Virus record (IMG/VR): IMGVR_UViG_3300045242_000006
Coordinates: 1 to 64,000 of that record
DNA length: 64,000 bases
Origin: a virus
Direction: 5' to 3' (one strand)
Shown one piece after another: positions 56,986 to 64,000 of this stretch; the stretch's first letter is position 1; each line of letters starts with the position of its first letter. Under the pieces are notes generated by a model that was not told the origin of the DNA, made no database searches, and saw only the letters and a program-made list of their open reading frames with translations. The position numbers and the translations under genes were made by a program.

Positions 56986-57019
56986 TTGACAGCATGGGCC
57001 ACTCGTTATAGAATGGCCC
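56986..57019 (+). promoter_or_regulatory. Promoter of the PRPP-synthetase gene with inverted repeat
   Basis: TTGACA (56986-56991), 17 bases, TAGAAT (57009-57014). GGGCCA (56996-57001) and TGGCCC (57014-57019) flank the -10 box. Confidence 0.8.
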
Positions 57020-57043
57020 CACACAAACAAAGGAGGGTCTACA

Positions 57044-57913
57044 ATGACCGAGTTTAACGAAAATCTGTTCTACGCTCTCAACCAGAAACACAGCCAGCGT
57101 GTGTCGATTTCCACCATGAAGTTTCCGGGTGGCGAGGTTGGCGTGAATGTCAATACTGGCTCAATCGATGCCTTCACCACACAAGCTCAGGGTATCATCA
57201 CTATCACTCTGACTGCAAAAATTCAGAACAGTGACCACCTGATGCAAATGTTCATGGCAACTGACGCCCTGAAGCGTGTCTACCCATTTGCAAACATCGA
57301 CCTTCTGATCCCATACTTCCCGTATGCCCGTCAGGACCGCGTGTGCAACGCTGGAGAGGCTTTGAGCGTGAAGGTGGTAGCTCAGCTCATCAATGCTATG
57401 AAGTACGCCACAGTGACGGTTGTAGACCCTCACAGCCCTGTTCTCGTAGCTGCTCTAGACAATTGTTACGTCATTGAACAATCTGATGCCTTTAAACGTA
57501 TCAAACAGGATTGGCACAACTGGACTATCGTTGCTCCTGACGCTGGTGCAGCCAAAAAGACTGAAGAGTTTGCCAAGCTGGTTGGAGCTAAGGATGTACT
57601 CTACTTCACAAAGAGTCGAGAGCTGTCCACTGGCCGTATTACTGGAATGAAGATGCTCAATCCAGAGATTCTAACTGGTGAGAACAAGCTTTTGGTGTTG
57701 GATGACATCTGTGATGGCGGTCGCACGTTCGTAGAGTTGTATCAGGCGTTTGACGTTCCTGTACACTTCAATTATGATCGTCTGGAGTTGGCCGTTACTC
57801 ACGGTATCTTCTCGAAAGGTGTTACGGTGTTGACAGCGGTATACGATCACGTATACACTACAGACACATTGCCACAAGGCGAAAACTCTAAACTCACTGT
57901 TATCAAACTGTAA
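57044..57913 (+). CDS. Ribose-phosphate pyrophosphokinase family (Prs/Adps-like)
   Basis: A 289-residue PRPP-synthetase-type enzyme: PYFPYARQDRVCNAGEA near residue 90, PHSPVLVAALDN near 131 and the PRPP loop LVLDDICDGGRTF near 223. In NARP1 phage operons enzymes annotated as Prs actually make ADP-ribose pyrophosphate (Adps) for NAD+ rebuilding with a NAMPT-like partner, which is encoded 1 kb downstream. Ribosome site AGGAGG. Confidence 0.88.
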   Translation: MTEFNENLFYALNQKHSQRVSISTMKFPGGEVGVNVNTGSIDAFTTQAQGIITITLTAKIQNSDHLMQMFMATDALKRVYPFANIDLLIPYFPYARQDRVCNAGEALSVKVVAQLINAMKYATVTVVDPHSPVLVAALDNCYVIEQSDAFKRIKQDWHNWTIVAPDAGAAKKTEEFAKLVGAKDVLYFTKSRELSTGRITGMKMLNPEILTGENKLLVLDDICDGGRTFVELYQAFDVPVHFNYDRLELAVTHGIFSKGVTVLTAVYDHVYTTDTLPQGENSKLTVIKL

Positions 57914-57923
57914 GGAGATGTAC

Positions 57924-58730
57924 ATGAAAAAGATTATGGCTGGTTTGTTTGGCTTCTTGATGATCGGCGTAATGGCTGTTGATGCAGGTGCGGCCAGCCG
58001 TGTCTCTTCATCTTCATCCCGTTCAAGCTCAAGCTTTTCACGTCCGAGTGTGTCTGCCCCAAAGTCGTATTCGGCTCCGAGTTCTTCGGGGTCGGGATCG
58101 AGCAACGCTGGTCTGAAAGCTTTGGGCTTCAGTCGTCCTGCTTCAAGTCAAACGGTAAAGACACCAAGCGTGAGTGCGAGCCAATCGCCTAGTCGTGTTA
58201 CGTCTGCCCCACAGAAGACCACTTCCACCTCTGGTGGTTGGTTCTCTCGCAAGACTGTAAGCTCTACACCAGCAACCACTTATCGTGCTCCTGTACGTCA
58301 AGTGAACAGCCCCGTGGCTTACCGTTCCACTACACGTAATGTTACAGTAGTGCACAACAACTATAGCAGCTACGGTGGAGGATATGGTGGTCATTATTAT
58401 GGCGGGTACGGCTACGGTTATCACCCAATGGATGATATGCTCACTGGTATGATGATTGGTTCTATGATGTCTTCCCACCACAACTATGGTGGAGGATATA
58501 ATTCTGGGGCAACTGCTGTACAGATTGAACAGGCAAAGCAAGACCAGCGTATCGAGGATAAGCTGGACGCACTGAAAGAGGACCAGAATCGGCTGGCGTA
58601 TAACAACTCCCCAATGGTGCAAACTGGGCAAACAGTTGCTGCACTGCCTGTAGCCCAGCCTCAATGTTTCTTGCCTCAAGATGCACCACTGATGATGAAC
58701 ACAAGTTTTTATTGCCAACCGCAAAAATAA
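57924..58730 (+). CDS. Secreted Ser-rich, Gly/Tyr-rich low-complexity protein
   Basis: ATG at 57924 (AAGGAG upstream); 268 residues. Signal peptide MKKIMAGLFGFLMIGVMAVD with likely cleavage after DAGAAS. Residues 28-130 are Ser/Thr/Pro-rich. Residues 150-200 are Gly/Tyr/His-rich (GGGYGGHYYGGYGYGYHPMD) followed by MLTGMMIGSMMSS, and the C-terminus has an Asp/Lys coiled helix. Not typical for phages; it resembles bacterial cell-envelope proteins and may have been captured from a host. Lies between the two NAD genes. Confidence 0.8.
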   Translation: MKKIMAGLFGFLMIGVMAVDAGAASRVSSSSSRSSSSFSRPSVSAPKSYSAPSSSGSGSSNAGLKALGFSRPASSQTVKTPSVSASQSPSRVTSAPQKTTSTSGGWFSRKTVSSTPATTYRAPVRQVNSPVAYRSTTRNVTVVHNNYSSYGGGYGGHYYGGYGYGYHPMDDMLTGMMIGSMMSSHHNYGGGYNSGATAVQIEQAKQDQRIEDKLDALKEDQNRLAYNNSPMVQTGQTVAALPVAQPQCFLPQDAPLMMNTSFYCQPQK

Positions 58731-58733
58731 AGC

Positions 58734-58766
58734 TTGACTGAAAGGGCCACTCTGCTAAGATGGCCC
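58734..58766 (+). promoter_or_regulatory. Promoter of the NAMPT gene with inverted repeat
   Basis: TTGACT (58734-58739), 16 bases, TAAGAT (58756-58761). GGGCCA (58744-58749) and TGGCCC (58761-58766), 11 bases apart, as at 56996-57019. Confidence 0.8.
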
Positions 58767-58794
58767 CACACAAACGAACAAGAGGACGGTAATA

Positions 58795-58995
58795 ATGCAC
58801 ACAGTAATCAAGACTTCTGAAGGGCTGCAATCAACTTTGAGTATTGAAGTTCTTCCAGTGATGGAAGAAACTCCGCAGTGGAAGAAGGTAGTTATTGCCT
58901 GTGAAGATAAAGGTGTCGCTATCCACGTCTTCGACGATGAGATTAGTGAGCTGATTACCGCACTACAACAAGCACAAAAGGAGATGAATGTATGA
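58795..58995 (+). CDS. Unknown small protein (66 aa)
   Basis: ATG at 58795. Alpha-beta (STLSIEVLPVMEETPQWKKV, VAIHVFDDEISELITAL). Overlaps the NAMPT start by four bases, so it is co-translated with it. Function unknown. Confidence 0.7.
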   Translation: MHTVIKTSEGLQSTLSIEVLPVMEETPQWKKVVIACEDKGVAIHVFDDEISELITALQQAQKEMNV

Positions 58996-60815
58996 GCAAC
59001 TTTCTGATGCAACTGGCTACCGATGGCTACAAACTGGGCCATGGTCCAATGTACCGTAAAGGCACCACTCAAGTTGGTAGCAACCTGACACCACGTTCTG
59101 AAAAGATTCACCGCCGTAACTGCACTGCATTCTACGATGGCAAACTGGTTTGGGTTGGTGGTCAAGCAGCAGTACAAGAGCTGCACGAAAACTGGGAACG
59201 CACTTTCTTCTCTCAACCTAAATCGAAAGTGATGCCTGAGTACGAAGAATTCCTGATGGGCTATTTGGGTCGTGAACTTCCAACTGTTGCCCAAATGGAT
59301 ACTCTGCACGATCTGGGTTATCTGCCTCTGGAGTTCCGTTCTCTGCCTGAAGGCTCGCTGGTTCCGATGGGTATTCCTGTCCTGACCATCACCAACACTC
59401 TGGATGATTTCTTCTGGCTGGTGAACTACCACGAAACTCCGCTGTCCACTTCCACTTGGAAGACAGCAACTAACGCAACTATTGCACGTGAGTATCGTAA
59501 GATTTGTGAACACTACACCAAGCTGACTGGCTGCTACGATGCCTTCACTGTTTCGGTAATGTGTCACGACTTCTCGATGCGTGGCATGAGCGGTATTGAA
59601 GACGCTGCACGTAGCGGTATTGGCCACTTGACTCAGTTCATCGGTACTGACACCCTGCCAGCAATCACCTACGCGAAGGGTTACTACGATGCAACTGGTT
59701 TGATTGGTGTCAGTGTTCCAGCAACTGAACACGCTGTAACTTCGAACAACATTCTGTCGATCTTGGCAGAGTTGCAAAATGGTACTTACGAATTCTTGTC
59801 CCGAGAGCAGGCAGCGATTGCATCTCAAATGAGTTACGACGGACAAGAAGAGCGTTTGATCGCTGAAGTGATGTTCGTGTATGACCTGATTACCCGCATT
59901 GTACCTAACGGTATCGTGTCTAACGTGTCGGACACCTACGACTTCTGGGGTATGCTGAGCCGTGGTTATCCGTACCTGAAAGATGTAATCATGCGTCGTG
60001 AGGGAATGGGTCCACAACCGGGTAAACTGGTGGTGCGTCCAGACTCTGGTGATCCTGTTGAAGTGATCTGCGGTGCTATCGCTCTGAATGTTGACGACTC
60101 TGAAGACTTCGGTGAGATTGAGTTCCAAGCTGTTCGCTGGATGGAGAAACACCAAGACCGCTTCAAGGTTAATGAAGGCTACGAATTCACCTTCGTGTGT
60201 AACGATGGCGTGTACGCAACTCTGCAAATCTCTTCGTATCCGGGTGAAGAACACGGCAACGGTGATGATCTGTACTTTGAAGTGCACTGCGGTTGGTACG
60301 AGACTGACGTGACCCCAGAAATGAAGGGTGCGATTCGTGTCCTGTTCGAAACCTTCAGTGGTACTATCACTGAGACTGGCCACAAAATACTTGACTCGCA
60401 CATGGGCTTGATTTATGGTGACTCGATCACTGCCAAGCGTGCTCTGGAGATTCTGGATCGTTTGATGGAGAACGGCTACGCTGCTGCAAACGTTGTGTTT
60501 GGTGTTGGTAGTTTTACATACCAGTGCAACACACGTGATACCTTTGGCTTTGCGGTTAAGGCTACTAACTCTGTCATCAATGGTGATGAGGTGGCAATCT
60601 ACAAAGATCCGAAGACTGACAGCAAGAAGAAAAGTGCCAAAGGTCGTCTGTTTGTCGATCTGGACCACGAACTGGATGGCTACCCATTCTCGCTGCAAGA
60701 TAACGTGTCTGCTGAGAAGGAAGCAAGCCCAGAGAACATGCTGAAAGTGTTCTACCGTGATGGCGTTTTCCTGAGCCGTGTAACGCTTGATGAGATTCGT
60801 CAACGTTCAATCTGA
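58992..60815 (+). CDS. Nicotinamide phosphoribosyltransferase family (NAMPT/Namat-like)
   Basis: A 607-residue enzyme. Family segments are clear: MQLATDGYKLGHGPMYRKG at the start, VMCHDFSMRGMSGIEDAA near 188, VPATEHAVTSNN near 240, LVVRPDSGDPVEV near 345, ILDSHMGLIYGDS near 464 and FKDP-type end YKDPKTDSKKKSAKGRL near 540. It is about 110 residues longer than usual, mostly due to an extra segment after RPDSGDP (about 360-455). It uses nicotinamide and PRPP or ADPR-PP to make NMN or NAD+. Confidence 0.92.
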   Translation: MSNFLMQLATDGYKLGHGPMYRKGTTQVGSNLTPRSEKIHRRNCTAFYDGKLVWVGGQAAVQELHENWERTFFSQPKSKVMPEYEEFLMGYLGRELPTVAQMDTLHDLGYLPLEFRSLPEGSLVPMGIPVLTITNTLDDFFWLVNYHETPLSTSTWKTATNATIAREYRKICEHYTKLTGCYDAFTVSVMCHDFSMRGMSGIEDAARSGIGHLTQFIGTDTLPAITYAKGYYDATGLIGVSVPATEHAVTSNNILSILAELQNGTYEFLSREQAAIASQMSYDGQEERLIAEVMFVYDLITRIVPNGIVSNVSDTYDFWGMLSRGYPYLKDVIMRREGMGPQPGKLVVRPDSGDPVEVICGAIALNVDDSEDFGEIEFQAVRWMEKHQDRFKVNEGYEFTFVCNDGVYATLQISSYPGEEHGNGDDLYFEVHCGWYETDVTPEMKGAIRVLFETFSGTITETGHKILDSHMGLIYGDSITAKRALEILDRLMENGYAAANVVFGVGSFTYQCNTRDTFGFAVKATNSVINGDEVAIYKDPKTDSKKKSAKGRLFVDLDHELDGYPFSLQDNVSAEKEASPENMLKVFYRDGVFLSRVTLDEIRQRSI

Positions 60816-60821
60816 TCTATC

Positions 60822-60846
60822 GCCCCTCTTCGGAGGGGCTTCTTTT
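60822..60846 (+). terminator. UUCG terminator of the NAD operon
   Basis: GCCCCTC-TTCG-GAGGGGC followed by TTCTTTT, seven bases after the NAMPT stop. Confidence 0.9.
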
Positions 60847-60859
60847 CAAAGGAGGATTT

Positions 60860-60982
60860 ATGGAATTTGTGATATTTGTTCTTGGTATTCTGGCTATTGC
60901 TGCCCTCTCTGATGCACATGATAAATGGCACGAACGTCAGATGACACAACCAAAGCACTTCAAGGAGACGATTTACGTATGA
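60860..60982 (+). CDS. Short membrane peptide (40 aa)
   Basis: ATG at 60860 with AAGGAGG upstream. A hydrophobic N-terminus (MEFVIFVLGILAIAALSD) then a polar tail (KWHERQMTQPKHFKETIYV). Overlaps the next ATG. Function unknown. Confidence 0.65.
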   Translation: MEFVIFVLGILAIAALSDAHDKWHERQMTQPKHFKETIYV

Positions 60983-61203
60983 AGCTACTCTGCACTTACT
61001 TTGCAGCTGGAATTCGATACAACTGGGGCCAAGAGAGTTCATTCCACAGAGTCTTTAAAGTTACTTGTGGAGCACCCTATGATGCTGTATGGGCTGCTGA
61101 CTGGATTCAAAAACAGATTGAAAGCAAAGGTGGTAATGTGGTGTTTACGCAATTCAATATGGTGGGTGCTCCACAGGAGGTGAGTGATGACTTTGAAGTA
61201 TAA
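60979..61203 (+). CDS. Unknown small protein (74 aa)
   Basis: ATG at 60979 (AAGGAG upstream) is preferred to a longer frame. Sequence MKLLCTYFAAGIRYNWGQES, then ADWIQKQIESKGGNVV. Overlaps the macrodomain start. No family recognised. Confidence 0.65.
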   Translation: MKLLCTYFAAGIRYNWGQESSFHRVFKVTCGAPYDAVWAADWIQKQIESKGGNVVFTQFNMVGAPQEVSDDFEV

Positions 61204-61702
61204 GGTTGGTGATATTTGCGATGCTCTGCAATCTGGTGAAGTGAGTGCAATTGGGCACCAAGCAAACTGCTTCAACACTATGAACTCTGGGGTTGCCAAG
61301 GCTATCCGTGCACGCTTCCCAGATGCTTACGATGCTGACTGTGAAACAGTTAAAGGTGACATCACAAAGTTTGGTGATAGCTCTATAGGGACTATGTACA
61401 ATGATACGCACAATATGGGTTTGATCTACAACTTGTATGGCCAGTACAATTATGGTTATGACGCAAAAGGTTATACCAGTTATCCTAAGTTGAAACAGGC
61501 TCTTGAGAGTATGCGTGACGACCTGCTGAGTGCAACCGATTACCACCCACATTACTTCAAAGTAGGTTTCCCTAAAATTGGTGCTGGACTTGGAGGTGGG
61601 GATTGGGATACAATCGCTGAAATCATCGACCAAGTGTTCGACGAACGTTTCAGTGTCACAATCTACGTACTAAGGGAAGACGATGTACCGGGACGCGGTT
61701 GA
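61187..61702 (+). CDS. Macrodomain protein (ADP-ribose-phosphate phosphatase-like)
   Basis: ATG at 61187 (GGAGG upstream); 171 residues. AIGHQANCFNTMNSGVAKAI near residue 21 and VGFPKIGAGLGGGDWD near 125 are the two glycine-rich loops that bind ADP-ribose; YNLYGQYNYG near 80 also matches Poa1/ALC1-type macrodomains. Members remove the phosphate from ADP-ribose-1''-phosphate or cleave ADP-ribosylated products. It sits just behind the NAMPT gene, consistent with NAD metabolism or defence against ADP-ribosylation. Confidence 0.85.
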   Translation: MTLKYKVGDICDALQSGEVSAIGHQANCFNTMNSGVAKAIRARFPDAYDADCETVKGDITKFGDSSIGTMYNDTHNMGLIYNLYGQYNYGYDAKGYTSYPKLKQALESMRDDLLSATDYHPHYFKVGFPKIGAGLGGGDWDTIAEIIDQVFDERFSVTIYVLREDDVPGRG

Positions 61703-61832
61703 GTACAAACCGGGGCATTGGCTTGCTCCGGGTAGTGAAACCTTAGAGCTTTACAAAGCTAAAAAATTCAAGGAGCTTGAAGCTCTACTTAAACAAACTG
61801 ACGCCGCTTGGCGTAAACTGGAGGGACGATAA
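61683..61832 (+). CDS. Unknown small protein (49 aa)
   Basis: ATG at 61683 lies inside the end of the macrodomain gene and the stop ends one base before the next ATG. MYRDAVEYKPGHWLAPGSET, then a charged helix (KFKELEALLKQTDAAW). The spacing supports it. Function unknown. Confidence 0.6.
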   Translation: MYRDAVEYKPGHWLAPGSETLELYKAKKFKELEALLKQTDAAWRKLEGR

Positions 61833-62135
61833 ATGATTGCTTCTGCACTGGAATTCTTGTTAAACAACTGGTTGATCATCGCTACTGCATACGGTATCGT
61901 GTATGCCACCTACGTGTTCTACTACCTGTACAGTATCCGTTTCAAAGAGGTGCGTCGTGTCACCACACGTGACTTCAGTGAAGCCTGTGGTGAAGCTGTG
62001 TTCGGTCCATTCATCCTGCCATGCTGTGTCATCGGTGACGCACTGTCCACTGTCAAAGTGAGTATTCTGGCAATGGTGAACATCGGTTTGCCGAAGGAAG
62101 AGCCTAAGAAAGGTTCTGATCGTTCGGTAGTCTGA
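61833..62135 (+). CDS. Membrane protein (100 aa)
   Basis: ATG at 61833 (GGAGGG upstream). Hydrophobic N-terminus (NNWLIIATAYGIVYATYVFY) and a second hydrophobic stretch (VFGPFILPCCVIGDALSTVK). Basic end. Its gene overlaps the SLOG-like gene (TGATG). Function unknown. Confidence 0.75.
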   Translation: MIASALEFLLNNWLIIATAYGIVYATYVFYYLYSIRFKEVRRVTTRDFSEACGEAVFGPFILPCCVIGDALSTVKVSILAMVNIGLPKEEPKKGSDRSVV

Positions 62136-62707
62136 TGAAATTCTACACTGGCGTTGGAAGTCGCGAATCACCAAGTGAAATCCTGAAGTTGATGGAAAAC
62201 ATTGGTGAAAAGCTTGCCAGTCAGGGTTGGACTCTACGCTCGGGCGGTGCCGTTGGTGCCGACCAAGCTTTTGAGAAAGGGATGTTCAAGTTTGCAGGAT
62301 ATGACCAACCCTACAGTTGGTTGCCTGCTGAAATCTACCTTCCTTGGAGCGGTTATGAAGACCATTATAAGGATACCCACGGTGGATTGAACATCCTTCC
62401 CAGCCAAATCAAGCTTGACGACGAACGTATTGCTGAGGGTATGGCAATGGCGATTCACCCAGCTTGGGAAGCATGCAAACAAGGTGCAAAGAAGATGCAC
62501 ACTCGTAATGTGTTCCAAGTGCTGGGAAGAACGCTTGACGCACCATCCAAAATGCTGATAGCATGGACTCGTCTTGATAATCGCGGCAACCCTAAAGGTG
62601 GGACAGCCACAGCGATCAATCTGGCAAATGAAAATGGTGTCTCAACCTTCAACTTGAACAAGCCTGAAGATTTTGAACGCGTTAATAAGTGGATTGGAGG
62701 CTTGTGA
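62135..62707 (+). CDS. SLOG/DprA-like nucleotide-binding protein
   Basis: A 190-residue Rossmann-type protein: MKFYTGVGSRESPSEI at the start and LRSGGAVGADQAFEKGMF near residue 35 match the SLOG/DprA family ligand loop; GNPKGGTATAINLA near 152 is the second loop. SLOG proteins bind ADP-ribose-type signals or nucleotides. In context of NAD genes and a macrodomain it may sequester a signalling nucleotide of a TIR-based defence; that is inference. Confidence 0.75.
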   Translation: MKFYTGVGSRESPSEILKLMENIGEKLASQGWTLRSGGAVGADQAFEKGMFKFAGYDQPYSWLPAEIYLPWSGYEDHYKDTHGGLNILPSQIKLDDERIAEGMAMAIHPAWEACKQGAKKMHTRNVFQVLGRTLDAPSKMLIAWTRLDNRGNPKGGTATAINLANENGVSTFNLNKPEDFERVNKWIGGL

Positions 62708-62890
62708 TTGCTAATGAAAGATATCTCTAAGTGCGTTGGCACTGATTGCAAGAAACGTGAAACGTGTGTAAGATTCACACACCCAGCACGTGAAAAGTAT
62801 CAGTCATACATTAACATGTGCGTCTCTGTTAAAGATGTTGACAACTGTAGATTTTATGCGGAGGATTTAGTATGTCTCACGGCGGTATGA
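62708..62890 (+). CDS. Cys-rich small protein (60 aa)
   Basis: TTG start at 62708 with GGAGG 7 bases upstream; an ATG two codons later is the alternative. Six cysteines (CVGTDCKKRETCVRF, MCVSVKDVDNCRFY) suggest a zinc site. Function unknown. Confidence 0.65.
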   Translation: MLMKDISKCVGTDCKKRETCVRFTHPAREKYQSYINMCVSVKDVDNCRFYAEDLVCLTAV

Positions 62891-63114
62891 CCAGAGAACA
62901 GGGCGAGGAATACAAAGCTTACCTTGCACGCCTAAAAGAGCAAATCGTTCAAGGTGTTCATCTACTTGATGACAATGATAAACTCTACCTGCTTGATAAG
63001 GTGGAAGAGTCTCGCTGGGAAACGGGTGCAACCTACAATCGTGGTGTACATATCCTGATGGACGTGATACAATATATTGTGGAAGCGAGCTACGCTTCTC
63101 CTAATAAGAGGTGA
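62872..63114 (+). CDS. Unknown small protein (80 aa)
   Basis: ATG at 62872 with GGAGG upstream. Helical, charged (YKAYLARLKEQIVQGVHLLD). No family recognised. Confidence 0.65.
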   Translation: MSHGGMTREQGEEYKAYLARLKEQIVQGVHLLDDNDKLYLLDKVEESRWETGATYNRGVHILMDVIQYIVEASYASPNKR

Positions 63115-63117
63115 CAA

Positions 63118-63438
63118 ATGACACAAAGAGTTATGGTTTACATTATCTGCCGTTTGATCGAGGTTAGTAACCAAGGGGCTGGATCAATCGTTGACGACTG
63201 GTGGGTTGATTGCACAACCAATGGAAGCAGCGACATCACTGCAATCAAGGCAGCCAGAAACGCAGCGGGCAACAACACTAAAACATCTGTAGTGCAGTAT
63301 CACGTTTACTACGCTGATGGTGGGCACGCTCGCTTCAAAGAGAGCTACTACCTTGCGGAAGAGAAGGCTCTGTGGCCTTCTGACGCGTCTCTGCGTCCAG
63401 ATCCACTGGTTCCTACACCGGAACTACTACCTGCGTAA
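63118..63438 (+). CDS. Unknown protein (106 aa)
   Basis: ATG at 63118 after AGAGG. Beta-rich start (VMVYIICRLIEVSNQGAGSI), Ala/Asn-rich middle. A terminator follows. Function unknown. Confidence 0.65.
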   Translation: MTQRVMVYIICRLIEVSNQGAGSIVDDWWVDCTTNGSSDITAIKAARNAAGNNTKTSVVQYHVYYADGGHARFKESYYLAEEKALWPSDASLRPDPLVPTPELLPA

Positions 63439-63445
63439 CCTTATG

Positions 63446-63472
63446 GGCGTCCAGCGATGGGCGCCTATTTTA
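63446..63472 (+). terminator. Rho-independent terminator
   Basis: GGCGTCC-AGCGAT-GGGCGCC (seven pairs, one wobble) followed by TATTTTATT. Confidence 0.8.
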
Positions 63473-63494
63473 TTGTCCGAAAAAGGAGAGAAAT

Positions 63495-63884
63495 ATGGAA
63501 TTGTCTAACAAAATTGAAGGTGCACTGTGGTACGAGTTTGATCAGAACAACTCTGGTGGCTACTTCGAACGTGATGATTTTGTGGCTGACGTCGTGTTCA
63601 TTCAAGCGATGAATTATGATCAAGCTGAAGATATCATGCGTGATATGATTGACGAGGCTGATGCTTGGAGTTACTGCGATTGCTGCGGGGAGCGTTGGAG
63701 TCTTTGGGGAGATGTCAAGGGTTTTGAAATGCCAACTCGTTATAGTAAGGACGTGACCAAAGAAGGTCTTGAGTTGTACAGTAGTGATGGTTATGCACTA
63801 TTCCACGGTTTAAATGGTCGCACCTTGAAGTGGAATGGCAAAGATACTCCTACTGAACTGGGGAAACTGAGTCATGGCCTGTGA
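63495..63884 (+). CDS. Unknown protein (129 aa)
   Basis: ATG at 63495 with AAAGGAG upstream. Acidic; contains a CDCCGERW zinc-knuckle-like cluster near residue 56. Overlaps the last gene. Function unknown. Confidence 0.7.
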   Translation: MELSNKIEGALWYEFDQNNSGGYFERDDFVADVVFIQAMNYDQAEDIMRDMIDEADAWSYCDCCGERWSLWGDVKGFEMPTRYSKDVTKEGLELYSSDGYALFHGLNGRTLKWNGKDTPTELGKLSHGL

Positions 63885-64000
63885 ATGTCAACTCTGCAAA
63901 GACCTACGACACCTTAAAGATTGTGGTGTCTCAGAGGAATTTATGGATCACTATCTCGATGAAGGTCTTGATGCAGAATACCGAAAAGCAGTCCTTGACG
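63874..64000 (+). CDS. Unknown Cys-rich protein, partial
   Basis: Opens at ATG 63874, inside the end of the previous gene, and runs off the window. MACECQLCKDLRHLKDCGVS suggests a zinc-binding start; then an acidic helix. Similar N-termini occur in small phage proteins of unknown role. Confidence 0.6.
   Translation, partial: MACECQLCKDLRHLKDCGVSEEFMDHYLDEGLDAEYRKAVLD

Noticed and set aside
58755-60803. 682-codon minus-strand frame opposite NAMPT
   Set aside because: Codon-bias shadow of a strongly recognised enzyme on the other strand.
1-64000. CRISPR arrays, insertion sequences, integrase or attachment sites
   Set aside because: I looked for regular direct repeats, transposase motifs and integrase motifs and saw none.

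Overview
The window is part of the genome of a large, virulent-looking tailed bacteriophage with a contractile tail (myovirus). It has a tail sheath, a three-gene family of tube-like proteins, a gp27/gpV/gp25/gpJ-type baseplate, its own T7-like replication proteins, a large tRNA cluster and a PRPP-synthetase/NAMPT pair. No integrase, repressor or plasmid gene is visible. The gene set resembles the PaP1/PAK_P1/KPP10 and Otagovirus groups of Pseudomonas phages. That assignment rests on remembered family features, not on a search.

Layout. 1-13.7 kb (minus strand): replication and nucleic-acid genes, namely a 5'-3' exonuclease, a vWA protein, an SSB-like protein with an acidic tail, a family A DNA polymerase and a T7 gp4-type primase-helicase, plus many small unknown genes and a HAD phosphatase. 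13.7-14.15 kb: a divergent control region. 14.1-17.1 kb (plus): an HNH endonuclease, a DRB0094-type RNA ligase and small genes, closed by a bidirectional terminator. 17.1-42.3 kb (minus): the late block, read from large terminase through portal, protease, scaffold, capsid, neck, sheath, tubes, chaperones, tape measure, baseplate and two fibres to the lysis cassette (SAR endolysin, holin, Rz/Rz1 spanins). 42.7-47.6 kb (minus): an operon of about 22 recognisable tRNA genes with encoded CCA, several aberrant tRNA-like genes and small protein genes. 47.6-48.1 kb: a second divergent control region. 48.1-64 kb (plus): early or host-takeover genes, including PhoH, ClpP-like, dCMP deaminase, a WGR-type DNA ligase, HD hydrolase, phosphoesterase, Rnl1-like RNA ligase, a kinase, PRPP synthetase, NAMPT, a macrodomain and a SLOG-like protein. 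The first and last genes run off the window.

Regulation. Sigma-70-like promoters (TTGACA, 16-18 bp, TAnnnT) and GC-rich hairpin terminators are frequent and mark the operons. Several promoters carry inverted repeats flanking or filling the promoter core; the two promoters in front of the NAD genes share GGGCCA-N11/12-TGGCCC.

The most striking discovery candidate is a pair of homologous, non-coding, structured transcripts of about 280-300 nt on the minus strand (13790-14073 and 47710-48016). Each lies in one of the two divergent control regions and has its own promoter, back to back with a rightward promoter. Conserved single-stranded blocks are held at fixed spacing while stems change sequence but keep pairing. 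I do not recognise the family. A second theme is NAD and RNA repair: an apparent NARP1-type NAD+ regeneration pair stands with a macrodomain, a SLOG-like protein, RNA ligases, a polynucleotide-kinase-like protein and the tRNA cluster, which fits resistance to NAD-depleting and tRNA-cutting defences.
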